A stretch of 64,000 nt of DNA from positions 62,001-126,000 of the forward strand of contig WION01000129.1 in assembly GCA_015039365.1 (NCBI GenBank), read 5' to 3'. Shown here one piece after another: positions 1 through 14,600 of this stretch. Below the pieces are notes generated by a model, which had not been told where the DNA came from, made no database searches, and was given only the letters and a program-made list of their open reading frames with translations. The DNA comes from Amanita rubescens (lineage: Eukaryota; Basidiomycota; Agaricomycetes; Agaricales; Amanitaceae). The position numbers were made by a program, and so were the translations under genes. Each line of letters begins with the position of its first letter. The first letter of the stretch is position 1.

Positions 1-278
1 TATCCTTTGAAAAGGTCAAATTCTTTAGAGAACGATTGGGACTTTCCTTAGAAGAATATCCGACTTCTACAAATGCATTAATCAAAAGACCAGATCGATT
101 AGAGACTGAGGAAATTCGTGATCTGACGAAATTTATTCTTGATTGGCAAAATCTTGAATTAGATGGAATTGATCGTCTATCACACAGGAAGTTGATGGAA
201 CTTCTTGATGGTCTTATTGATCAACAGGAATCGGATATAGATCCCTTCTATGACGAGAACATCATAGACTTTAAATAA
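1..278 (+). CDS. Copia E Gag-Pol, C-terminal fragment after RNase H
   Basis: The open frame enters from the left edge and ends at the TAA at 276-278. It matches the last ~90 residues of the complete copia polyproteins at 11658-17504 and 18227-24073. It covers the sequence just after the RNase H (FEKVKFFRERLGL) and an acidic C-terminal tail ending in DENIIDFK. No catalytic motif lies in this part. A purine-rich tract (GCGAAGGGGTG) precedes the LTR and fits a polypurine tract. Confidence 0.9.
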   Translation, partial: SFEKVKFFRERLGLSLEEYPTSTNALIKRPDRLETEEIRDLTKFILDWQNLELDGIDRLSHRKLMELLDGLIDQQESDIDPFYDENIIDFK

Positions 279-300
279 AGGATATCTAAGCGAAGGGGTG

Positions 301-707
301 TGTTAAATATAGAATTATATTTATAGAATGATTAACTACTGATTGACTACAATCAATGTTACTCATATCGCTCGCGTCATCCTTTATGTATGACATAGAG
401 ATGACATCATAATGACTTCATTATGATATCATGGTGACATCATGATAGACTCATGATCACATCTTATGGTGTGCTTAGCACGCCATATCTTCTCATCTAT
501 ACTATACGCTTACACATATGTAGACACATATTTGTTCTCTCTTAGTATATAAACCTGTCCTGTATCGTAGAATAGGACAATCCATTCTCTTCCTCTTACT
601 ATCACTACTACGCCGAAGGGTAGTGCTAAGATCATATCGCAATAGGTAAGCTATTGCACCTGCTCATGCTGTGGACACGCTCTCGCGTAGACCTGTCTTC
701 TTCGTCA
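301..707 (+). repeat. Copia E 3' LTR (407 bp)
   Basis: It starts TGTTAAATATAG and ends CTTCTTCGTCA, with the same ends and length as the six other copia LTRs here (8243, 9807, 17527, 24096, 36612 on minus, 37854). U3 holds clustered TGACATCA-like dyads (around 390-460) and a TATATAA box near 548, followed by a pyrimidine-rich stretch. Confidence 0.95.
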
Positions 708-2008
708 GCGAGGACCTATTTGTACAGAGGGTGGACCAGGATCTGATATGATCGGTGGAGGAGGTCTAGGTCTCTGAGCAAATTCTCTAAAACGATCTCT
801 TTGTCGTTGTTCAAATTGATCAAATTCTCGATCCGTCATAAATGGGTTTTCTATTTCATCACAATCTCTTTGATTCAAAGAGAAGGGATTATCTTCGTCC
901 ATAGGACTACAAGGCGAAGGTGGCCTGGATACATATGGTATCGGTGTTATAGGCCTAGAAGAAACAGGAGTCTCCTCTTTTATTTGTGGAGAGGGAGTAC
1001 GTCTAAAGGGTTCAGGAGTTTTACGTTTCTTAAACATATCACTCATTTGACATTTGAATTGATCTCGTAAACGAGATTGTTTATCAATTCCTTGACCCTT
1101 TTTCCAATCATCGCGTTGTCTACGATAATTGTCACGTCTTTCTTGTTCTCTTTCTTCCCTTTGCCTTCGGATATTATCATCCAAAAAATCTCTTCAACGA
1201 TCGGCAAATTCATCACCGTCATCATCATCGTTTGAATCATCAGAAGGGTCTGACTGCTGTCGATCAGGAGATGCACCCCTTCGATCCAAACTTGGTGAGC
1301 GTCTACGGCTCGGAGAACATCTACGGTTCTCTGGGAGTAAGTCATCTAAATCCAAATTTTGTGGAGGGCGGTTAGGTTCCTCTTGAGGAATCGCCTCCCA
1401 GATCGGACCAAGATCTTCAGTAATTATATCTGCAGTCTTTCCTTTGCGCGGAAACCTGTTTTCAAAGAATGTAGCCTGGGAGGATATGACCAGTGTGTTT
1501 GTCGACGTCATGAACCTATAGCCTTTGGTTCCTGATTCATATCCTACAAAAGTACATAAAACGGATTTCTCGGACAGCTTATCCGGTCTCCGTTGATCAG
1601 GGATAAATACCCAGGCTTCACATCCAAATACTCAAAAGTATGATACGTCTGGTTTTTTATTAAGAAGATTTTCCAGAGGGGTCTTCCATTTAGTCCGTTT
1701 TAGGGGAGTGCGGTTGTACACATGCACAGCCGTTCTGAATGAGAACTCCCACCAAGATTTCGGACATCCTGCGTCTAATCGCATAGCCTCAGCTTTGTCT
1801 GACAAAGTCTGATTCATGCGTTCAACGCGACCATTTTGTTGTGGGGTGTAAGGAGCTGTCTGTTGATGTTTAATTCCTTTAGATTTAAGGAATTCTTCAA
1901 AGGCTTTATTTACAAATTCCCCCCCTCGATCAGAACGGAGGTGAGAAATAGGTTGTTTAGGATCTACAAACTCATTATACCATCCGGTAAAATATTCTAG
2001 AGTTTGAT
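708..2008 (-). pseudogene. Copia B pol segment: integrase core and integrase-RT linker
   Basis: The minus-strand translation matches the middle of the intact copia polyprotein. It has the integrase core with SDRGGEF and QNGRVERMNQ (second Asp and the Glu of the DDE triad), the post-integrase domain, and the low-complexity Arg/Ser/Asp-rich linker before the reverse transcriptase. Two in-frame TGA stops, at 1194-1196 and 1632-1634, replace CGA (Arg) codons present in the intact copies at 11658-17504 and 18227-24073. The segment is cut by copia E at 707/708 and by the G1 LTR at 2008/2009. Confidence 0.92.
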
Positions 2009-2262
2009 TGTTAGGAGGTGATCCCAGACACAACCACTAAGACACTCGAGACTCAAACGCGAATGAGAAGATGAGACTTGATTGAGTCTATGGACGACAG
2101 AAACAATCGTAAGGCTAAGGAATACATAGGTAGACTTCAGTATATATACTCTGACTCGTTACTCCCACGCCGTCGTTCCGCGGAATCCTTATGTAAGCGT
2201 GGGAACTTCTTGTAAATAAAAAGAAAAGAAAAGAAAAAGAAAAGATAATGAAATATCGACCG

Positions 2263-2267
<5 letters not shown>
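2009..2267 (-). repeat. G1 3' LTR (259 bp)
   Basis: It begins TGTAACGG and ends TCCTAACA on the minus strand. A TATATATA box is at 2141-2148, and AGCCTTACGATT (2116 down to 2105) begins ~32 nt downstream of it. The pol stop codon TAA (2263-2265) lies inside the first bases of this LTR, so the LTR supplies the end of the frame. A purine tract (AAGGAGGGGGTGA) just upstream is the likely polypurine tract. Confidence 0.95.
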
Positions 2268-8042
<5,775 letters not shown>

Positions 8043-8242
8043 TGTTAGGAGGTGATCCCAGACACAACCACTAAGACACTCGAGACTCAAACACGAATGA
8101 GAAGATGAGACTTGATTGAGTCTATGGACAACAGAAACAATCATAAGGCTAAGGAATACATAGGTAGACTTCAGTATATATACTCTGACTCGTTACTCCC
8201 ACGCCATCGTTCCGCGGAATCCTTATGTAAGCGTGGGAACTT
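8043..8242 (-). repeat. G1 5' LTR, first piece
   Basis: Part of the 5' LTR of G1, including its TATATATA box (8175-8182) and predicted RNA start near 8150. Copia C breaks the LTR at 8242/8243 with TSD AACTT (8238-8242 and 24503-24507). Against 2009-2208 it differs only by four G to A changes, each at a CpG. Confidence 0.95.
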
Positions 8243-8649
8243 TGTTAAATATAGAATTATATTTATAGAATGATTAACTACTGATTGACTACAATCAATG
8301 TTACTCATATCGCTCGCGTCATCCTTTATGTATGACATAGAGATGACATCATAATGACTTCATTATGATATCATGGTGACATCATGATAGACTCATGATC
8401 ACATCTTATGGTGTGCTTAGCACGCCATATCTTCTCATCTATACTATACGCTTACACATATGTAGACACATATTTGTTCTCTCTTAGTATATAAACCTGT
8501 CCTGTATCGTAGAATAGGACAATCCATTCTCTTTCTCTTACTATCACTACTACGCCGAAGGGTAGTGCTAAGATCATATCGCAATAGGTAAGCTATTGCA
8601 CCTGCTCATGCTGTGGATACGCTCTCGCGTAGACCTGTCTTCTTCGTCA
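8243..8649 (+). repeat. Copia C 5' LTR
   Basis: 407 bp, TGTTAAAT to TTCGTCA, preceded by AACTT. It carries the TATATAA box and the GTAAGC sequence in R/U5 seen in the other copia LTRs. Confidence 0.95.
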
Positions 8650-9546
8650 GGTTATGGGCCCCGCCGTCGATATTGCCAGGACCCACATCGCCGCTCGCTT
8701 GCTCGTCATCCGACATGATGTCCCACTGGTATAGTATCGCAGCGAGCCTGATATGGTCTTATCATCTTGATATAACTAATCCTTGATATGGCATATGCGC
8801 TAATGACATGCGCCCGGACCCTAGGGCTTTAGGGGGATCTCCTAGACACCCAGGGATAAGGGTACTACCTATGTTTCTCGACGCTGGCATGGCAACGTCG
8901 GCCCCCACAGAGTTATACTTGCCCTCTGTGATGTGACTGGGGTATTCATGCACGATATAACATCATAAGCCCTTAGAGGCTTTATAATACAATATGGCTC
9001 GTATATAGAAACTTCTAGTATAAAGGACGTGCTGACACCTCATTGTGGGTGGTACACGCAGTCTATTAAGGATGCGCCCTTAGGGACTCCTTTAGTCGGA
9101 ATGATCGTTAGGATCATTCTAAGTTTGGGCTCTATGGTGATCCCATAATCCCATTTAGAAGTTTCATATTGATTACCGGTCGTGCTTACATAACGGTCTG
9201 GGGGGCTTATGGACCAGACGTTATTTCTATTTACAATCGCAACGGGTAAAACCGTGGCTCGCCCAAGAGTGCTAGAGCCAGCGATTGATTTTGCATGTCA
9301 TTTACAGCATTCAGGGATAATCCGAGCTTTCAAGACCGAGTGGACCTGTGGACCTGAGCTTTATCTAAGCTTGGCTTGTAACTAAGTTACTCAGGGTCGG
9401 TTGGTTTAACCGAATATGGATTGTACTCGTAACCGAGGAACTCTATATAGTCTGACATTCTAGTCTATGGCACCCTAGTAACTTAATAAAGACGAATTAG
9501 ACTTTTAGCTTTAATTAAGCTTTAAGCTCATTAAATTCTCTTTTAG
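8650..9546 (+). other. Copia C leader
   Basis: About 0.9 kb between LTR and ORF1. It starts with the half-tRNA(iMet)-like site GGTTATGGGCCCCGC, ends with a splice-acceptor-like TTCTCTTTTAG (to 9546), and is nearly the same as the leaders of copias D and B. No long sense ORF; a 63-codon antisense frame (8762-8953) recurs in all copies but looks incidental. Confidence 0.7.
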
Positions 9547-9806
9547 GAAAAGAAAACTGGATTCCGAAACTAATACTCCGTTACCAGTTTACGAAGCCGA
9601 AGGAGAATCATTTCCTCCTGCCCGGAGATTACCTCCTTCGTACGACGCACCAATCCCACCGTTTCCCTTAACCTTAGGGAACCGGACTTTTATTGATACA
9701 CCGGCACCAATTCCATCTTCGTCTAGGACCGTAGTTCGTGTTGTCAATTCTGACACCAGATTCGGTGTCACAACTCGTGGACCTGTCACAGTTCACGATC
9801 GAAGAG

Positions 9807-10213
9807 TGTTAAATATAGAATTATATTTATAGAATGATTAACTACTGATTGACTACAATCAATGTTACTCATATCGCTCGCGTCATCCTTTATGTATGAC
9901 ATAGAGATGACATCATAATGACTTCATTATGATATCATGGTGACATCATGATAGACTCATGATCACATCTTATGGTGTGCTTAGCACGCCATATCTTCTC
10001 ATCTATACTATACGCTTACACATATGTATACACATATTTGTTCTCTCTTAGTATATAAACCTGTCCTGTATCGTAGAATAGGACAATCCATTCTCTTCCT
10101 CTTACTATCACTACTACGCCGAAGGGTAGTGCTAAGATCATATCGCAATAGGTAAGCTATTGCACCTGCTCATGCTGTGGATACGCTCTCGCGTAGACCT
10201 GTCTTCTTCGTCA
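9807..10213 (+). repeat. Copia D 5' LTR
   Basis: 407 bp, TGTTAAAT to TTCGTCA. Repeated TGACATCA/ATGATATCAT dyads lie near 9905-9960 in U3, a TATATAAA box is at 10052-10059, and a good splice-donor match AG/GTAAGC is at 10152. Confidence 0.96.
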
Positions 10214-11110
10214 GGTTATGGGCCCCGCCGTCGATATTGCCAGGACCCACATCGCCGCTCGCTTGCTCGTCATCCGACATGATGTCCCACTGGTATAGTA
10301 TCGCAGCGAGCCTGATATGGTCTTATCATCTTGATATAACTAATCCTTGATATGGCATATGAGCTAATGACATGCGCCCGGACCCTAGGGCTTTAGGGGG
10401 ATCTCCTAGACACCCAGGGATAAGGGTACTACCTATGTTTCTCGACGCTGGCATGGCAACGTCGGCCCCCACAGAGTTATACTTGCCCTCTGTGATGTGA
10501 CTGGGGTATTCATGCACGATATAACATCATAAGCCCCTAGAGGCTTTATAATACAATATGGCTCGTATATAGAAACTTCTAGTATAAAGGACGTGCTGAC
10601 ACCTTATTATGGGTGGTACACGCAGTCTATTAAGGATGCGCCCTTAGGGACTCCTTTAGTCGGAATGATCGTTAGGATCATTCTAAGTTTGGGCTCTATG
10701 GTGATCCCATAATCCCATTTAGAAGTTTCATATTGGTTACCGGTCGTGCTTATATAATGGTCTGGGGGGTTTATGGACCAGACATTATTTCTATTTACAA
10801 TCGCAACGGGTAAAACCGTGGTTCGCCCAAGAGTGCTTGAGCCAGCGATTGATTTAGCATGTCATTTACAGCATTCAGGGATGTACCGAGCTTTCAAGAC
10901 CGAGTGGACCTGTGGACCTGAGCTTTATCTAAGCTTGGCTTGTAACTAAGTTACTCAGGGTCGGTTGGTTTAACCGAATATGGACTGTACTCGTAACCGA
11001 GGAACTCTATATAGTCTGACATTCTAGTCTATGGCACCCTGGTAACTTAATAAAGACGAATTAGACTTTTAGCTTTAATTAAGCTTTAAGCTCATTAAAT
11101 TCTCTTATAG
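10214..11110 (+). promoter_or_regulatory. Copia D primer-binding site and leader
   Basis: GGTTATGGGCCCCGC (10214-10228) abuts the LTR. It is the complement of the anticodon stem-loop of initiator tRNA-Met with one G-U pair, the half-tRNA priming known for Drosophila copia and yeast Ty5. The following ~0.9 kb is conserved in copias B and C and has only short ORFs, including one of 42 codons from the ATG at 10372. It ends in TTCTCTTATAG, which looks like an intron acceptor. Confidence 0.65.
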
Positions 11111-11656
11111 GAAAGAAAACTGGATTCCGAAACTAGTACTCCGTTACCAGTCTACGAAGCCGAAGGAGAATCGTTTCCTCCTACCCGGAGATTACCTCCT
11201 TCTTACGACACTCCAATCCCACCGTTTCCCTTAACCTTAGGGAATCGGACTTTTATTGATACACCGGCACCTATTCCATCTTCGTCTAGGACCGTAGTTC
11301 GTGTTGTCAACCCTGACACCAGATTCGGTGTCACAACTCGTGGACCTGTCACAGTTCACGATCGAAGAGATCACTTCTTAGCCGCGCGACTCAGAAACGG
11401 TCGTACCTTGCAAGACGAAATAATACATCGTCGTCGACAAGCAGCTATTGAAGAAGGTGTTCCACCCACCTTAGATCTTTGGATTCCACCCAGGGGCACT
11501 TCAGTAGCCCAACACATAGCAAATAGGCGTACACGCCGTAATCTCGAAAGAGATAATCAAGAGGTTGAAAACCTCGAAAATCAAAGAAACTTCCGTTTCT
11601 TTTGGCGTCTTCTAACCGCCTATATCATAATCTTCACCTCCGCCTTCCTCGTCTAA
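11111..11656 (+). CDS. Copia D ORF1: small tail-anchored accessory protein
   Basis: Open frame of ~181 codons between leader and gag-pol. It opens right after the TAG of the acceptor-like site and contains no methionine at all, so translation must start in an upstream exon. One option is the exon 10372-10425 (ATG to GGATAAG/G) joined at 11111, which keeps frame; this is inference. The N-terminal part is Pro-rich and the middle is basic (RRRQ, RRTRRNLERD). The last ~17 residues are hydrophobic (LLTAYIIIFTSAFLV), like a C-terminal membrane anchor. The stop is TAA-A-ATG, one base before gag-pol. Function unknown; not a known copia protein to me. Confidence 0.6.
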   Translation, partial: ERKLDSETSTPLPVYEAEGESFPPTRRLPPSYDTPIPPFPLTLGNRTFIDTPAPIPSSSRTVVRVVNPDTRFGVTTRGPVTVHDRRDHFLAARLRNGRTLQDEIIHRRRQAAIEEGVPPTLDLWIPPRGTSVAQHIANRRTRRNLERDNQEVENLENQRNFRFFWRLLTAYIIIFTSAFLV

Positions 11657-11657
11657 A

Positions 11658-14600
11658 ATGTCTAACGACTTGACGATTCCTAGTTCCATTCCCGTTTTAA
11701 ATGGAACTAACTATAAAGAATGGGAACGCATGATGCGTTTCCTATTACAAACTAAGGGACTATTTCAGTACCTTAAAGATGATTACGTTCATCCACGACG
11801 GATTACTCCGTTAGAACAATTCTTCATTGATACAGGTGTTCGTGCAGCCATAACTGCACAACCTGCGGTAGCAGCAGTTGCCGCGCATGGTACACATGCA
11901 GCAATACCTGCAATTCCAGCCGTTGAGGGTGAACCGGCTATCACCCAACAAATGGTTGATGATGCAAAGGCCGTAAAAAAGGCTTTTGAAGATTGGGTTG
12001 TCGAGGATGATCGCATCCTCGGATCCATAAATATGAAATGTTCTGCTACTATCCAGCAGATCAATTCAGAAGTAAATGCCGCCAGAGTCTTATGGCGGAA
12101 TTTAGCAAATCAATACGGTGTAACAACGTCTGCCGGTATCTATAATGACTTCCAATTAGCCGTTACTTGGAAGTTTCAAGATAAAAAGGATCCCACACAA
12201 TCCTTAAACGACCTCCTCGCCATTATAAACCGCTTATCGTCTAGCGGAATCGTATTGCCTGAAAATGTACAGGCAATGATTGTACTCTCAGCTGTCCCCC
12301 GTCATTGGGACAATTTTGCTGCTGTGGTTCTTGCCACAACAGAACCATCGGATCTTACGATCCAAGGGATACTTCCCTTAATTCAGAATGAGTGGCGCCG
12401 AAGGCACCCTGAATCTGCTGCGACGGCTAATACGTCGCAACAACAGCAGCAACCATGGCAACAAGTACGTGGTCGAGGACGAGGACGTGCTCGCGGACGT
12501 GGCCGCGGAGCAGGTCGTGGACGTGGGGGGAGGCCTTATTCTAGGCCTCCACAAGGCGCTCAGACACCGGCTCCTACTGCTCCTCCGGCAAATCAAAATT
12601 GGCCGGGTAAGGTTGAGGGCCAAACCCGTGGTCCTAACTGGGAGAGGAACCGAGAACGCCGAAAGGCAGATGCAGCCGAGAAGAAGGCTGCCAAAGCCGC
12701 AGAACATACCATGAGTTCTGCACATACAGTCGCCCGTATTGGGCCTTATGACATTACTGAGCCAGTTGCCGGCTCTAGCAAAGGCAAACAAAGAGAAAAG
12801 GATGAACTGGACTATGAGTCCTATAAATCAAACAGAGGAATGGGGATATCGTCAGACGATATCGATTACAAAAACATGGATATAGATCAGGAAGCTGAAC
12901 TATATTATGACGATTATTACTATGAAGATAACGGCGAACAATGGTATGAAACCATTAAGAAACTGGAAATGGCTAACTTTCTCTTTATAGAGGCAGCAAT
13001 GAAAATGGTGTTCCCTAAATTGGGACATCATCGTCGTACTATAAATTCCTTCTTTGAACAATCTGTACTATATGATAGTATAAATTATAAAGAAAATTTA
13101 GACGAAACCTGCCTCGTAAGAGATAAGTCGTGTGACACTGCCATTTATAATGCAAATATGATTGAACGATCATATAATATTGGTAACATGTTTAAGAAAC
13201 CTTTTACATGTTTAGCGGTCAATAAAAGAAAATTTAAGGATAAAGTACATCCAACATGTCCCTGTCCGGAATGTGTTGAGAAACGTACTGGAGACACACT
13301 ATGGATGTGTGACTCTGGTGCATCCGATCACTTTACCTTTAGTAGGAAAGACTTCTCTGAATACAGAGAATTTCCTGCAAATGAAAACCACAGTGTTAAA
13401 ACTGCTAATGGTTTAGATCGTCTTGAAGGACTCGGCACAGTTATTCTTGAACACAAGTTATCCACAGAAGAAGTAACACTCGTAAAGCTCTTCCCGGTAT
13501 TATATATGCCACGGGCAACTGCACGCTTGATCTCAAACGGCAGATTGATCCGACAAGGATTAACTTGTAAACAAGATGAAAAGATGGTAGTCTTTTCCTT
13601 TACAGACTCGGGTAGAACGTGTATTGAAGGACATTATCTTATGCCCGATGATACATTAGTTTACGCTCGAGGTAGGATTATTATAATGAATCCTACACTG
13701 GTTTCTGGTCCTGGCTTAGCCAACAGGAATTCAAAATTAATTCTTGGAAGACCGACAAAGAAACCAAACGCAGAGTCTATAGAAAAATTATTAGACTACG
13801 AGACCTGGCATAAACGTTTTGGTCATCCATCTAACGAAGTCTTTTCGAAGATACCGTTAAATGTCAATGGATGGAAAGAAGTTACACTTCCAGAAGGAAA
13901 ACTACGTTGTGAAGGTTGTCTAAAAGGCAAAATGAAGGCAAAACCTTATAAACTGTCTTCGAAGAGAGCTACTCGTCCCTTCGAGTTACTCCATATGGAT
14001 CTTATGACCGTACCGGCCATATCTTACCACAAATACAAATATATTGGTGTTATCGTTGACGATTTCACCTCGTATACGTGGATTGGTTTATTAAAAACCA
14101 AAGATCAAACTCTAGAATATTTTACCGGATGGTATAATGAGTTTGTAGATCCTAAACAACCTATTTCTCACCTCCGTTCTGATCGAGGGGGGGAATTTGT
14201 AAATAAAGCCTTTGAAGAATTCCTTAAATCCAAAGGAATTAAACATCAACAGACAGCTCCTTACACCCCACAACAAAATGGTCGCGTTGAACGCATGAAT
14301 CAGACTTTGTCGGACAAAGCTGAGGCTATGCGATTAGACGCAGGATGTCCGAAATCTTGGTGGGAGTTCTCATTCAGAACGGCTGTGCATGTGTACAACC
14401 GCACTCCCCTAAAACGGACTAAATGGAAGACCCCTCTGGAAAATCTTCTTAATAAAAAACCAGACGTATCATACTTTCGAGTATTTGGATGTGAAGCCTG
14501 GGTATTTATCCCTGATCAACGGAGACCGGATAAGCTGTCCGAGAAATCCGTTTTATGCACTTTTGTAGGATATGAATCAGGAACCAAAGGCTATAGGTTC

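Larger units (their letters stand above)
1..707 (+). mobile_element. Copia E, 3' end only
   Basis: This is the terminal part of a Ty1/copia element whose remainder lies left of the window. It holds the end of the pol frame and a full 407-bp LTR. It is inserted in plus orientation in the antisense copia B: the base after its LTR (708) resumes the antisense integrase-RT linker of B. The TSD on this side would be GCGAG (708-712); its partner is outside the window. Confidence 0.93.

Noticed and set aside
8650..8710. 36-codon antisense frame starting MSDDEQASGD across the primer site into the LTR
   Set aside because: Too short, antisense to an essential RNA signal, and explained by leader conservation.
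8762..8953. 63-codon antisense frame repeated at 10326-10517 and 36308-36499
   Set aside because: It lies in the copia leader, starts at a non-ATG or arbitrary codon, and is conserved only because the leader DNA is conserved.
12378..12791. 137-codon antisense frame over copia gag (also 18947-19360, 34033-34434)
   Set aside because: Shadow of the Arg/Gly-rich coding strand.
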